NCBI RefSeq assembly: GCF_029873635.1
Contig: NC_080418.1
Span: forward strand, 150,467,748-150,531,747
Length of the DNA stretch: 64,000 bases
Reading direction: 5' to 3'
Source of the DNA: Malania oleifera
Lineage: Eukaryota > Streptophyta > Magnoliopsida > Santalales > Ximeniaceae
This document shows, one piece after another, positions 1 through 12,100 of the stretch. The notes beneath the pieces are model-generated. The model searched no databases and was not told where the DNA came from. It worked only from the letters and a program-made list of their open reading frames with translations. Position numbers and translations under genes: made by a program. Every line of letters starts with the position of its first letter. Within the stretch, counting starts at the first letter, position 1.

Positions 1-296
1 TACCCTCTATCAGCTCCATGCCAAATCTTTCCAAATCCATCATAATAGGGTGCTGAATTTTCACTGCTGATAATACTGCTCCCACTGACTTTTGGCTCAA
101 TGCATCAGCCACCACATTTACTTTCCTTGGATGATAGCCAATTGTGCAGTCATAATCTTTAATAAGTTATAGCCACCTTCTTTGCCTCATATTTAACTCT
201 TTTTGAGTGAAGAAATATTTTAAACTTTTGTGGTCCGTAAAGATTTCACATTTTCCTCCATACAGATAATGCCTCCAAATCTCGAGAGCGTACACC
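1..296 (-). pseudogene. element 1 RNase H, distal part, into the pre-integrase linker
   Basis: Minus-strand reading gives the RNase H tail: [19 protein letters not shown], then a degraded YHP block and VVADALSQKS, followed by the linker toward integrase. TDHKSL and ADALS are typical of Ty3 RNase H. The coding sequence continues without a break from the part ending at 2909 once the solo LTR at 302-2903 and one TSD copy are discounted. It runs off the window edge. It is a relic with no function expected. Confidence 0.8.
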
Positions 297-1208
297 ACTA
301 CTGTGACACCCCGATTTTCGTATAAATTGTTTTCCCAATAATAAATGAATTTTCACTTGTCATCCACAATATCCACAAATCGATCACATCAACAACCCTA
401 TTACCATTCATACAACCCGACCCGCATTGGGTACTGGGTAAAAAGACATTTTATTTATACAACCTAACAGTAGAAGACAATATATTTATATGATACAGAA
501 TACAATATCTATAGTACTATCATACATATTTACACAATACTATCTCGTACCCAAAAACAATACAACCCTAGGGAATCACACCTCCTTGGTCCAAACTCAC
601 CCTGTATATCAGCGTTCCAGCTCCCTATGATCACAGAGCTTTATCACCTGGCCTATCCCTATTCCCTGAAAAATTTAGATCATTTGGGTGAGACACATCT
701 CAGTAAGAAGGAATAAATTATTTACAGTGTGTGGCCATATGAGTTTAGTTATAACATGCTTTATTTTTTTTTTTCAAAACAACATTTCATCTGATAAAAT
801 ACACTGATATTCACATTCTCATAATCATATAGATATACAACACAAGCTTTTATAAGCTTTAACACCATTTCTCAAGTTTATTTATTTCCAACACACATAA
901 TTATCCGCAAAGTTCCTGATAATAGGGAAGGTTGTCTGCCCATACAGGTAGCTTCCCTTTGCCTTAACATGTTATGCTGATAGGAATGGTCACATTTGAT
1001 ACCTATTAAGGCACTCACCTTACTCAGTAAGCCCTCAGGTGGAGAGTTTCACTTCGCTTCAATTATTTATTTTATAAAACATACACTCTTTCATTTTTCA
1101 TAATCATTTCTCATTTTAACTCATTACATATCTACATATACATAAATTCACATTTATGAACTTTACACAATACATTAAATCACATAATTCCAATTCTCAA
1201 CACATTCA

Positions 1209-1428
1209 CGATTTCCATACTGAGCATACCTCTCTAACGGCATCAATAGGAATCTCACAACATAATTTCCATACTGAGCATACCTCCCCAAAGGCATTAG
1301 TAGGAACTTCACCATACAATTTCCATACCGAGCGTACCTCCCAAACGACATCAGTAGGAACTTCACACACACACACACAGTCTTCAAACGGAGCATACCT
1401 CCCTAACGGCATCAATAGGAAAGAAATA
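1209..1428. repeat. minisatellite in LTR A, about 4 copies of 50-60 bp
   Basis: The phrase TTCCATACTGAGCATACCTC followed by a CATCAATAGGAA-type block recurs from about 1215, 1267, 1320 and 1381 with small changes. The third copy ends in a (CA)n run. Open frames across it on both strands are a by-product of the repeat, not genes. Confidence 0.8.
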
Positions 1429-2637
1429 CCACCCACCCGCAATTATTATGCAGTATTGACATATCATCAATCATATCTCAATATATCTTAATTCAATTTA
1501 ATATAAATATTCATATAATTTTCTATGCACATTTCATCATCTCATAATAATATATATCATATTTGACATATTTCCACATTTCCCAAAATGCTCATTTTTC
1601 ATACAAATAATTTCTACTTATGTATAAATTTCACATCAATCATTCTCATTTCAATATTTTCTCAGAAAATACACATCATCATATTTCATATTTTTCAACA
1701 CATGTCATGTGCCACACAATTTTCATCCAATATTTATAATATGTTAATTTCACACTACAAAGCATCACGATTTAATATTACTTAAATGCGCATAATTTAT
1801 CTAATATTTATATCATAATAACTTTCAGGCAAAATACCATATGCTCATTTTCACATATTAATTCACACAGTAATTTTAAAAATACTGTTATAATTTATTC
1901 CCTTTAATTGGTTTACTGAGAGTCTCGTTAGGACCCAAATCCTATGTCCTTGGCGCCCAAAATTCAAATTCTTCAATTTGCATTTTTCCTAAATTAATTA
2001 ACCTATTTCCCCAAAGTAATATCCATCTAACCTTCCCTAGGCTCCATATACCCCAAATTAACATTTAAACTAATATTTGACACCCCCACTTAATTTTCTG
2101 AATTTTGCTTGCAGGTCCCAAAATTACACCCACAGTGCTCACCTAGGCCCTAAATTCCAAAAATTCTACTTCAACTCAAGATGCTCAACATTTTAACATT
2201 TCCAAATTAATCCTAATTAATTAAAAATAAGCCCCTCAATAACCCTCGTACCCCAAATTTGGGGTTTTGCCCACGATGACCCCACGAGAATTCCGTCTCA
2301 CTAGACTTATAGTGAATCACCCCTAGATTCTCGTGGTGGTGTCCGTTCGTCAATCAGGCTTATAATTTGCAAGAAATTAAATAAAAAAGGAGAAATTGAC
2401 TTACCCCAGGGATATGTCTACGTTGCTCCTACCATTGATATGCTCGGTAGAAATGACGGCAGCGGAGAATGGAGTCCAGTGATATCTTCCGATCTTTGAT
2501 CGAGCAAAAACCCGTCATGAAATCGAGGAGAGAGGGAGAGAGAATGAGAGGAGAGAGGAGGGAGGAGAGAGAAAGGAAAAATTCAGAGAGAGCTCTCTAT
2601 AAATGCTTGAAGCTTCTCTGAAGCTTCAGGTAGTTTC

Positions 2638-2640
<3 letters not shown>

Positions 2641-2675
<35 letters not shown>

Positions 2676-2880
2676 TAATAATAATAAAAATAAATTTTAA
2701 TTATATTAATAATAATATATGTTATTAATAAAAAAATAAATTTTAATTATTAATATTTTATTTTATTTTTTTATAATTTTGATTAATTAATTAATTAATT
2801 TTTAATTTTTTATTTTTTTATTTATATATATATTTATTTTTATTTTTTAAATTTTTTGGAATCACTTCACTAATCTTCTA
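2641..2880. repeat. AT-rich low-complexity tract with (TA)n, U3 end of LTR A
   Basis: A (TA)n run of about 30 bp at 2641-2669 is followed by over 200 bp of nearly pure A and T. A comparable AT tract occurs at 29370-29500 in the LTR of element 2, supporting common subfamily membership. No gene is seen. Confidence 0.75.
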
Positions 2881-2908
2881 TATCCCTTTTTATGGTTATT
2901 ACAACTGT

Positions 2909-3900
2909 AACTAGCTCCAAATCATGCACAGGATAATTCTTCTCATATTCTTTAAGCTATCTAGAAGCACAAGCGATAACCCTGCCGTGCTATATCAACA
3001 CGCACCCAAGTCTCTTCAGGGACGCATTACTGTATATCACGAACCCGTCCTCTCCTGATGGAATAACCAACACTGGGGCAGTAACCAACCTTTACTTCAA
3101 TTCCTGAAAGCTTTGTTCACAATCATTGGTCCATTCAAATCTCATATTTTTCCTCGTAAGTCGCGTCAGCGGACCAGATAATCTGAAAAAATCGTCAACA
3201 AAGCGTCGGTAGTAGCTTGCCAAACCCAGAAAACTTCTAACCTTTTGAACATTCCCTGGTCTCACCTAATTCACCACTGCCTCTACCTTACTTGGGTCAA
3301 CTGATACACCCGCCTCAGAAATCACATGGCCAAGAAAAGAAACTTGCCTCGGTCAGAATTCACATTTCTTGAATTTTGCGTACAATTTTCTTTTCCTTAA
3401 TGTCTGTAACACCAGCCTCAAATGATACTCGTGCTCCTCAAAACTTCTCGAGTATACCAGTATATCATCAATGAATACTACAACAAACTGATCCAAGTAC
3501 TAATGAAACACCCTATTCATTAAATCCATAAATACTGCTAGTGTGTTATTCAACCCAAATGGCATCACCCAAAACTCGTAGTGCCCGTATCTAGTTCGAA
3601 ATGCCATCCTTGAAATGTCTTTTGCCCTAACTTTCGCTTGATGGTAACCCGACTGAAGATCGATTTTAGAATATACCTAGGTCCCCTGGAGCTGATCAAA
3701 CAAGTTGTCGATCCTGGGAAGAGGATATTTATTCTTAACTGTCAGTTTATTTATTTCCCTGTAATCTATACACATCCTCATGGTCCCATGTTTCTTTTTC
3801 ACAAATAGAAATGATGCTCCCCAGGGCAACACGCTGGGCCTGATAAATCCTTTGTCCAGCAATTTTTGCAATTGGTTTTTCAGTTCCTTTAACTCAGCTG
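2909..3900 (-). pseudogene. element 1 reverse transcriptase and proximal RNase H
   Basis: Reading leftward on the minus strand: [30 protein letters not shown], then an IDLQSGYHQ block, [15 protein letters not shown] (the catalytic aspartate pair, about 3440-3480), FLGHV and LTRLTRK, followed by the RNase H start with SNASLK and HDLEL. These are the ordered RT blocks of Ty3/gypsy. Several in-frame stops interrupt it (for example after LQGT near 3677 and before YLDQF near 3500), so it is a dead copy. It is interrupted at 2908 by solo LTR A. Confidence 0.85.
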
Positions 3901-3903
3901 GAG

Positions 3904-4704
3904 CTATTTAGTAAGGTGCTTTAGATACTGGTGCTGACCTCGGTAGAAGATCCACAATAAATTCAACTTCTCAATCTGGTGGTAAAAAACGTCTAAGAAT
4001 TCTCTAACCACGGGAATATCGGCTTGTCTCAGTTCTTTTTTTGGAAATTCCTTTATGTAGGCAACAAATCCCTGACATCCATCTTGAATCAGTTTCCTCA
4101 CCTGAATATTTGACGCAAGCTGTGGCGAAGGACACACACGTGAACCAAGAAATCTATATTCTTGCTTACCTAGAGGTCTGAAAATTACTTCTTTCAAATG
4201 ATAATCAATACCAGCATTATTAACTATCAACCAATCCATACCCAGAATTATATCAAACCCATGCATGTCTATTATCACAAGATCAACTGGCAGTACTTTT
4301 TCCTGAATGGTCACTGGAAAGTGCCTGAGTATTCTCCTACATCTCACCACTGATCCAGTCAGTGTAGCTACAGCCAATCCAACATCTAGCAACTGTGCCT
4401 CATACCTCATCAATTTAGCATACACTGATGAAATAAAAGAATGGGTGACACCAATATCAAACAAAAAAACAACTTTATACGAAAAGGCAATAAGGGTACC
4501 TATAACTACGTCTCCAGCTGCCTCGGTGTCACTCGGAGTCAACGTATATACCCTCGCTGGTGCAGTGTTCCTCTGCTGGCCTCCATGGGGCACCTGATAA
4601 TCACCCCAAAATGGTCTGGGAGCTAGTCCCTGTACTAGCAGTCCTTGCCATGACCAAGACCTGTGCCCGGGTCTCCCACAACAATAATAGACGTCCTCTC
4701 TCAT
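3904..4704 (-). pseudogene. element 1 gag zinc-knuckle remnant, aspartic protease and spacer
   Basis: A 266-codon open stretch starts within the degraded CCHC knuckle (CCGRPGH) and includes the retroviral-type aspartic protease. The active-site triad region reads FDIGVTHSF, with the catalytic Asp at 4456-4458 but Ser replaced by Ile relative to the usual D-S/T-G. The conserved IILGMDWL motif follows. The stretch ends before RT. The altered active site and stops on both sides argue for a non-functional copy. Confidence 0.75.
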
Positions 4705-5567
4705 CCTACATTTACCTAGATGCTTCTAGCCACATCTAGGACAAGTAGGAATAGTACATCCACCCTGAGGACCACTGTGCCCCATAATCCGTCCCTGACT
4801 ACCTCCATATTGGTCTCCTCTCCATAGGCCCCGGCTGGAACTCGCCTAAAAATCCTGAGGCGTGGGCCTCTTCGTCTAACTCTGAGCTGTGATACCTCTC
4901 TGCATGCCACTCTCGATAATAGTAGCTCTGTCCACCACCTCCGCAAACGTTTGAGCCCAAAAATTGATGACTTGCTCAAACCAATTCTGCCTCAGGCCTT
5001 CCTCAAATTTCCTTGCTTTCTTTTCCTCATTTGGAGCCAAGTGTGGGGCAAAATGAGACAACTTAATAAACTGTGTTGCATACTGTGATACTGTCATCTA
5101 CCCCTGAGCTAAATGCAAGAATTCCGCTGCCTTTGCACCCTGAGCGATAGTAGGGAAATATCACTTGAAGAATATTTCCTTGAATCGACTCCATGTCACT
5201 GGCACGGGATCAGACCTCTGTTTCTCAATCAATCGCGCTGATCTCCACCAGTGCTTTACCTCTCCTATCAGTTTAAACGATGCAAATGACGCCTTCTGCT
5301 CGTCTGTACATGTAAGCACCGCCAAAATCTCTTCAATATCCTGAACCCAATTTTTAGCCACAATTGGTCAGCTCCTCCAGCAAAAGATGGAGGTTTCATT
5401 CACGTAAACTGTTCGATCGTGTAGCCACGCTCTCCCGCACTTCTAGCCATCTCAACCATCACCTGCCAGGTGACGCTGCGCAACACTGCAACTGTATCTC
5501 CACCTTTCATACTAGAGGGTTTTGCTCTTTCACCTCCTGCATTCATACCACTGCTCCTAAGATCCAT
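4705..5567 (-). pseudogene. element 1 gag
   Basis: It starts at ATG 5565-5567 (MDLRSSGMN) downstream of the leader. YTIEQFT and MKPPSFAGGA blocks, WWRSARLIEKQR, TWSRFKEIFF, MTVSQYATQF and KARKFEEGLR follow, in the usual order of plant Ty3 chromovirus gag. Frame changes and stops (for example TGA after EQFT near 5403) break it into pieces. The same blocks occur in the gags of elements 2 and 3, so all three belong to related lineages. Confidence 0.75.
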
Positions 5568-5875
5568 CTTGAAAATACATAGAACACTATTTAAGGGTCC
5601 TATCTCCCATACAAATCTAATTTATTACATTAAACTAAAATCTCATATTCTCTATTAACTATCCCCCCTGTTCCTAACCCAAAATCCAATCCTACAACCT
5701 AGACACATGACTTGTCAATAGTTTACTATGACTTTCCTGAAATCGTCACCCCATGAAAAACACAGAAACCACCACAAAGTCCTGTATCCAGACCATAAAA
5801 CAAAACCTCAAATCCATTTCCTGTATTCTGGTATTGTTTCCAATGCATTCCAGGTTTATAGAACCTAACAACCTA
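5568..5875 (-). other. element 1 5' untranslated leader
   Basis: About 300 bp lie between the primer-binding site and the gag start. They contain a CTTTCCTGAAATCGTCACCC block that also occurs twice in the leader of element 2 (26751-26866), which supports common ancestry. No coding sequence is seen. Confidence 0.6.
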
Positions 5876-5889
5876 GACTCTGATACCAA
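5876..5889 (-). promoter_or_regulatory. primer-binding site of element 1 (initiator tRNA-Met)
   Basis: The minus strand reads TTGGTATCAGAGTC immediately inside the LTR end, complementary to the 3' end of plant initiator tRNA-Met (TGGTATCAGAGC with one change). Confidence 0.85.
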
Positions 5890-5891
5890 GC

Positions 5892-6340
5892 TGTAACGAC
5901 CTGCTACTTATGTTTTTTTTTTCTTTTTTTCCCTTAATATATATAAAACACATAGTCAATCTGTCTGTAATACTACTGAAGATACATCAAGCCCAATGGA
6001 GCACTGAGGAAACTCTATACATAATACATTCCTAAGCAGCGGTAAACATGAAACTGTAAACAACTATATACAATACCAGAAATCTAAGGAAAAATCCCAA
6101 AATATACATCACAAAATACCTAGTGACTTCATCAAAAATTCTGGGATCTACCCTAAACAATTAACACCACAGAAACACCTACCCTTCCGAAAAGGGCAGC
6201 ACAAGAAGTCCTCTACTCGCAAGCCTGATCCGTTCGCCTAGTTGGATCACCTGAAAAATGGTAAGTCAATGGGATGATACAACGCTCAAAAAGAAGAAAT
6301 ATGCTATTACTAGTGTGTGGCGGCTGAGTTACATATTTAA
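5892..6340 (-). repeat. element 1 5' LTR, piece 1 (3' end of the LTR)
   Basis: It begins on the plus strand TGTAACGACCTG next to the primer-binding site. Its reverse complement follows the last part of the solo LTR at 18283-22320 (CTCAGCCGC, ACACACTAGTAATA, CTGCCCTT, GTATTGTATATAGT). It is cut at 6340 by the insertion of element 3; the left flank there is TTTAA. Confidence 0.8.
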
Positions 6341-8228
6341 TGTAAGAACCCGAACCATTATAGGTAGGTTTAATTAAAATAAGATAAGGGTAAAGAGGTA
6401 ATTAAATAGGCTTCATCGACGAAGCCAGAGTTCGTCGACGAAGGCCTCATATTTCTCGCTGACAAGGAGCAAGTGTTCGTTGATGAGGAGAAACTGAGAG
6501 GTATTGTGAAGTGCGATGAAATTCAGGGCCTATCGACAAGAAGAAGCCGAGGGGTTTCAGAAAATCAAAAATCCCAGGCTCGTCCACAAGACCATGACAT
6601 CATCGATGAGAAGACTATAAGGTCTCATCGACGAGGACGCAATTTGTCGACAAGAACTGTTGATTCAAAGGTGCTAAAAATATTAGTTTCATTACTTCTC
6701 AACTAAGAAATCTAAATATCCTCTCTCTATCTCTCTAGAAACTCTCCCTACACTTCCTCTCTCTAGATTTATTCGCCCTTTGTTTCGAGAATCGTTTATC
6801 TGAAGTTACCACGAGGATCAGTGAAGGATTCTCTACAAGTTCTGCAGATCGGATCTTCGTTTCGGAGAGATTCAGGTTTTGGGGTAAAATCGAGGTAAGG
6901 CTCGGTTTTCAATTTTGATCCGGTAGTTTTGTAGAGAACAGTGTTGTGAGTATATTCTGTACTGTATGTTGTAGGTTTTGGAACTCGGTTCGCTATTTAG
7001 GAACTTTTGAGTTCGGGATTTGTTATTTGGGGGAAAGGTAAGGGGAATCTGTTTATGTCGGTTATTTTTGAAATTGGACTCGGTAGAACTGTGGTTGATG
7101 GTCCTGTGTGTATTTTGGCTACTCATTTGGGGGGATCTAACGGGGGAAAACTATGGGTTTTTCATGATTACAGTTTTGGGAAAAAGGGGGTGGCGGGCTG
7201 CATCCTTGGTTTTTTTGAAAACCGAATGTATATTTTGATTTATATTGTGTTATAGGAATGGCCATGCCTTGACTTGTTTAAACTGTTTGTGTTTGGAAAA
7301 CCATGATTTTAGATTACCAAATGGGTATGGTTTGTTTGGTTATATGAGCATGCATGTTTATGTTATGTTTTGTTGAAATGCGAGTAGGAACGGGGTTCCG
7401 AATTTGTTCCAGGTACTGAGAGTGTTCAGCTCTATATCCGAGGGCGTATAAAATTGCTGATCATGTTTGGTAAAAGTATCCAACTCTATATTCGAGGGCG
7501 TGAGCCTTATCAACTGATCACCAAAGGGTGTGGATCCACCAGTTTAGTGCCGATACGATGCCATGGGAGTCTGGGACTAGCCATGTGCCGATGGCGCTGT
7601 GATTGCGGGTTGGCTACGGGTCAACATCGTATATCACGGGCCAGCTTCGGGCCGAAGGGTGTGATAACACCGGGATTGCTTGATCGTGTGTGTGTGCATG
7701 TATACACTGTTGTGAAATTAGTATTGGAACTACATTTAACTGTATATGTGTTGTGTCGTGATAACACTTAAATGCCACACACCAATATAATCTGCATTCT
7801 TCCTTACTAAGAGGTGTCTCTCCCCTACTGTAAGTACATATTTTTCAGGTCCTCCGAGTAACCGAAACTAGCGTCCTTGTGTCGGGAGCGTAGTGGTCGG
7901 TGTATTGCGGGTAGCGCTTGGGTAAGTGTTAGGACTTGTGTTTTGTGGGTTGTTGTTTTGAGATATGTTGAGCACCCGGTTGTACGTTGAATGATGGAAC
8001 CTTGACTCTGTTTGTGTATAGACTCGGGAATGGTATCATGTATGTATAGAATGACCTTTTTTCGCTGCGTATATTCTGTTGTGTTTATATGTGTATAGGG
8101 TGCTTGGGAACCCCACGAGGTCGGTCCCTCATCCTTCGTACTGTATCTTTGGATGTTTTGTTAGATACAAGGACAAATTAGGTTACATTCTCACCCATGG
8201 GTCTCATTTTCGGGTTCGGGGCGTGACA
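6341..8228 (+). repeat. 5' LTR of element 3
   Basis: It starts TGTAAGAACCCGAACC and ends GGTTCGGGGCGTGACA, so the ends are TG..CA and nearly inverted. TCGTCGACGA-type palindromes lie at 6410-6660. A degraded TATA box (CTAAAAATA at about 6674; CTATAAATA in the 3' LTR) follows them. A hairpin-like AGAGGTGTCT block is at 7810-7819. About 7390-7700 is a GC-richer part with repeated GCCGATGG/GGGCCGAAG-like phrases. Open frames at 7007-7255 and 7454-7771 are accidental. Confidence 0.85.
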
Positions 8229-8230
8229 AC

Positions 8231-8243
8231 TTGGTATCAGAGT
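8231..8243 (+). promoter_or_regulatory. primer-binding site of element 3 (initiator tRNA-Met)
   Basis: TTGGTATCAGAGT lies two bases after the LTR end (CA at 8227-8228) and is complementary to the 3' end of initiator tRNA-Met. Leader sequence continues to 8497. Confidence 0.9.
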
Positions 8244-8497
8244 TAACTAGGTTATTAGGTCTTGTAGACTTGGTTAGACTTAGTTATGAGTACATACCAG
8301 CGTATAGGATGTTGGATGTGGGTAGAGTTGGTTAAGGTTTGTTCCGTTGCTAGACCAAGACTTGTTGGCGATATTCCGTGTTTTTCCTAGAATGACAATT
8401 TCTGTAAAAGTAGGGTAAACCATTGATGACTTTCATGTCGGTGTGATAGGACAGATAATTATGTTAATTGTACGTCTGTATGTGTTATAGGAGTTTT

Positions 8498-10614
8498 TGT
8501 TGACTCTATGAGTCCAATCCGGTTTTTGATAATGACAAATCACTTGATATTTGATCTGTGCATTGAGTTTGTGAACAGGACTTACATTGAGCATGCACGG
8601 AAAGATAACGAGTCATGGATGCCATAAAGTAAAGCTTATACATATTAGAAAGTACCATGGAACTCAAAGAGTATGAGAATCAAGATGCAAGCAGCAAAGT
8701 TCAAGGATGTATTGGGAATGGGTATTTAGAACTCTTGTATCTACATTTTCGTATGATTTATCTTGAGGCTCAACATAACTTAGAATGATTTTAGGATTCA
8801 TGCATTTCATATATATCATTAGGGAACCTTCATGGATTTAGAAATGTTTTTGAAATCATGAAAAATATGTTTTATAAAAGGCCCAAGAAAAAGAGCAAAG
8901 CATTTTCTAAAATTAGAAAAAGGAAATAAAAATTTGGACTTCGGTAGCCTGAACATCACTTCAGTAGCCTGAAGAAATTTCTTCGGTAGCCTGAAGAATT
9001 AAATAGGAAAGATGGAACCTGGCAAAGGTACCTCGGTCGCCTAACCTTGGAACCTCAGGCGCCTGAAGTTGACACTTCAGGAGCCTGAAGTCGAGTTCGG
9101 TTGCCTGAACTCGCGGGAAAGCCTAAAAATCAGTTCTTTATTAAAAAGACATGCGAGGTATCTTATTGATCCAACGGCTGAGATCAATTCTAAGGGTAAT
9201 ATACTATATATTATGAATATCTAAACCCTAGAAGATATAAAGACACACAAGAAAGAGAAGAACACACCTTGTTGCAAGTTTGTTGATTATCTACTCTTAG
9301 TGTTATTCGTTTGCCTATACATCAATCTCATATCTTCAAAGTTTGGGCAAATCAATTTAGATTTTCAAAGGGAACTTGTTTACTCTACTGTACTTTAGTC
9401 TAGTATTGAGGTTTGATCTTTCAAGTTATTAGTCTTGTGATTTTTGCATGTCATCTCATTGTTTGTTCTTGACTAGTATTGAAAAGTATTGATCTTGAGT
9501 GTCCCTTTCGTACAAAAATTAATTTTCTAAGAGATCATTACTTGAGAAAGTTTATCTAACTTGGTAGATTAAATTTTGGTTCAAGAGCATATAAATATAC
9601 ATATATTGTCTCAAAGGGCTTCTTATTGAAAAACCTAGTTTTTGATTAAAAGAGTGATCTTGAAAGTATCTTTATATATACCAAGTTATTTTAAACAAGA
9701 TCATTATTTGTTTTATGGTGTATGACTCATTGAAAGGTTTGATTCAAGTGTGTGGTTTCTAAAAGGATCTATCTTTAGATACATTAGAACTTGATTTAAT
9801 ATCCTTGATACTTATAAATATAATTTTAACTGAGGGATATTTTTCTGCAACTTAATATACTCTGTTTTGTGGTTGAGTACTTGAAATAAAACTTTGTGAT
9901 TTTGATTGAGTGTATATTCAAGACAAAGTTTTTGCCAACAAGTTCACTTCAATTATATAAGTGTGCATTTTTGCAAAGTGAACCAAGAACCCTAGATTAT
10001 TCCAAAACGTTTTGAATTTATCTTTACTTGAAAGTTTTGGTTAAAAAGGGATTCGTGTGTTGAGGCATATCATACATAAAACTATGTTATCGTTTTTCAT
10101 TCATTTACGAGCTTCAAGTTTTATCATATGTCAATGTTTTAGGAATTTGAATTGCACTCACCATTTAGAAGCATTGTTTTTGAGTGTATCTTTCAGATTC
10201 TATTGTATACACGGTTTGGTGTGTGAACCGGTGTGAGAGGAGAGAGCTGTATCTCTTGTAAGCAGCGGAGTAGGAGGAAGTTGTACCTTTTGTAAGTAGC
10301 GGATTGTAAGGGAAGCTTCGTCCCACTTTAAGGAGTAGGGTTAGTGAATCCTTGAGTGGTTGCTCAAGGCGAGGACGTAGGTCAAATAGGCTGAACCTCG
10401 TAAAATCGTGGTTGCATTCTCTCTTCCCTTATGTGTTTATTTTCCGCATCGTATTTCAATTTCCAGCTTGCTTGTGTATGTTGAATAATTTCACACCAAC
10501 TTGATAAGTGACTAATTAAACTTAGATATAGGGATTGATTGGTAAATAGGTTTCAAAGAATTTTTTTAAAACACCCAATTCACCCCCCCTCTTGGGATTA
10601 CACCTTGATCAACA
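8498..10614 (+). mobile_element. solo LTR, Ty1/copia SIRE-like, in the leader of element 3
   Basis: It begins TGTTGACTC, ends TTGATCAACA, and is flanked by a perfect 5-bp TSD GTTTT (8493-8497 and 10615-10619). Length 2117 bp, no coding sequence. It has a palindrome-rich stretch (8940-9115), a TATA box (TATAAAG, 9236-9242), a GAGGACGTAGG..GAACCTCGTAAAA block (about 10372-10405) and a C-run before CTCTTGGG near the end (10582-10597). These are features I associate with LTRs of SIRE-type copia elements. Family assignment is by recognition only. Confidence 0.75.
8938..9115. repeat. array of GCCTGAAG/CTTCAGG half-palindromes
   Basis: CTTCGGTAGCCTGAAC-like units recur about eight times. The best is the near-perfect palindrome CTTCAGGAGCCTGAAG, and CTCAGGCGCCTGAAG is another. 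The array is in the U3 region, about 120 bp before the TATA box of this copia LTR. Confidence 0.75.
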
Positions 10615-10643
10615 GTTTTGATAAAACTCTATTATGTTGCAAC

Positions 10644-11590
10644 ATGGAGCCCAAGGATAATGACCTAGGAAGTGGCTCCGAGGAGACTGCGAATGATGAA
10701 TCTCCGACTGTGCCTTGGGGACTAACGAGGCAGGTTTTACGGGAGATCAAGTGAAATGAGAGGAGACACGAGCGCTCTTCTACTGCTGCGGGGTGCACCA
10801 TTGAGAGGTTCACACGCATACATCCTCCGACATTCTCTAGGGGACATGACCCAACGATAGCAGAGGACTGGGTGGAGAAGACTGAGAGGATCTTGGAGGT
10901 CTTGCACTGCATGGATAGGTAGCGAGTTCTTTATGCTACCTTCTAGTTATCTGGGGAGGCGGGTTGATGGTGGACTGCGATGAGTTTGCTAGAAAAGCAG
11001 AGGGTCGGTCTTGAGGAGATGTCGTGGAGTCATTTCAAGGAGGTGATAGATACTTCCCGGCTTCTATCAGGGGAGTATGACGGTGCAGGGGTACGTGGCT
11101 CGATATATAGAGCTGTCTTATTTTGCGTCGTGTTTGGTCTCGAGAGAGTACGAGAAGACTCGGAGGTTCGAGAAGGGTTTGAAGAAGGATATCCGCATAT
11201 TGGTGGGTATGCTTCAGATCCGCGAGTTCTTGGTGTTGGTGGATAAAGCCACGGTGATTGAGACCAGTTTCCGAGAGGATGAAGTGGATTAGGAATTGAG
11301 GAAGAGGACAGTACCTTTTGGTTCTTAGTCTGGATCTTATCAAGGATCATGGAAGAAGAAGAGCAAGGGCTCGGGTTACCGTACAAATACCGAGCGCTAG
11401 GGTTCTCAGAGGAGCCAGACTAGTGGTCGTTGTACCAGATGCCACAGATGGCATGAGCGTGAGTACCGGTCATTTGGGGATAACTGTTACAACTGTGGCT
11501 TGTCAGGTCACATGTTTCATGATTGTCGTGCACCAAAGCGAGACGTACCTACATCTAGTGTGAACCAGAGAAGCAATAAGATACCGTGGG
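10644..11590 (+). pseudogene. element 3 gag
   Basis: It starts at ATG 10644 (MEPKDNDLGS), 30 bp after the copia solo LTR. CTIERFTRIHPPTF, EDWVEKTERILEVL, MTVQGYVARYIELS and a CCHC zinc knuckle (CYNCGLSGHMFHDC, about 11488-11529) follow. Stops occur where Gln, Arg or Trp codons are expected, for example TAG at 10920-10922 after HCMDR. Frame changes are also present. The knuckle would bind the element's RNA; no functional protein is expected. Confidence 0.8.
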
Positions 11591-12100
11591 GAACCATTCA
11601 GGCGAATATAGCTCTGGCTAGAGTATACTCTCTTACTCCAGCGGATGCTGGACATGCAGGGAACGTAGTGATAGGTACCTTATTATTGCTTTCAAATAAG
11701 GCTTCTGTTTTGTTTGATTCGGGTGCAACCCATTCTTTTGTATTTGTGAGTTTTATTAAACGGTGTGGGGTTGAGACCCAAGTCATGAATGAGGTGTTAC
11801 CTGTTACTACATCAACTGGGAGTGTATCATTATGTAGAAGGATGTTGGAAGACTGCCCAGTGGTAATCTAGGGGAAGCTCCTACCAGCGAATTGTGTGGT
11901 ATACGACATGGCAGGGTTTGATGTTATACTAGGGATGAATTGGTTGTTCTCCAGTTATGTTGTGTTTGACTGTCGTAGGAAGGTGGTGGTGTTCAGACCT
12001 TCGAGGAGCAGGAGTACGAGTTTGTAGGATCGTGTGTGCGTTCAACGCCAAAGATTCTATCAGCACTACAGGTGAGAAGGTTACTCTTGGACGGGTGTTA
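11591..12100 (+). pseudogene. element 3 aspartic protease
   Basis: The active site FDSGATHSF is intact at the sequence level (Asp codon 11716-11718). The flap and C-terminal motif VILGMNWL follow at about 11920-11945. A TAG after CPVVI (11869-11871) interrupts the frame. The protein would cleave the Gag-Pol polyprotein during particle maturation. Confidence 0.8.

Larger units (their letters stand above)
302..2903 (-). mobile_element. solo LTR A (Ty3/gypsy), inserted in element 1 RNase H
   Basis: The segment begins TGTGACACCCCG and ends GGTTATTACA, the TG..CA ends of an LTR, and contains no coding sequence. It splits the RNase H reading frame between HDLEL and VVYAL. The flanks are ACTAC (297-301) and ACTGT (2904-2908), a 5-bp TSD differing by two transitions. 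Counting one TSD copy gives a linker of the same length as in element 3. The region around 2400-2560 resembles the same part of element 2's LTR at 29140-29280, so A is of that subfamily, in minus orientation. Length 2602 bp. A solo LTR (LTR-LTR recombination product) is the simplest reading. Confidence 0.8.

Noticed and set aside
1156-1491. Open frames of 111 aa (+) and 73-78 aa (-)
   Set aside because: They lie wholly inside the LTR A minisatellite; the repeat peptides only reflect the tandem DNA repeat.
7007-7771. Open frames of 82 and 105 aa in the 5' LTR of element 3
   Set aside because: They are inside an LTR, show no protein similarity that I recognise, and the 3' LTR does not reach this far to test conservation.
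11030-11386. Minus-strand open frames of 102-118 aa
   Set aside because: Antisense shadow of the element 3 gag; proline/serine-rich composition follows from the opposite strand.
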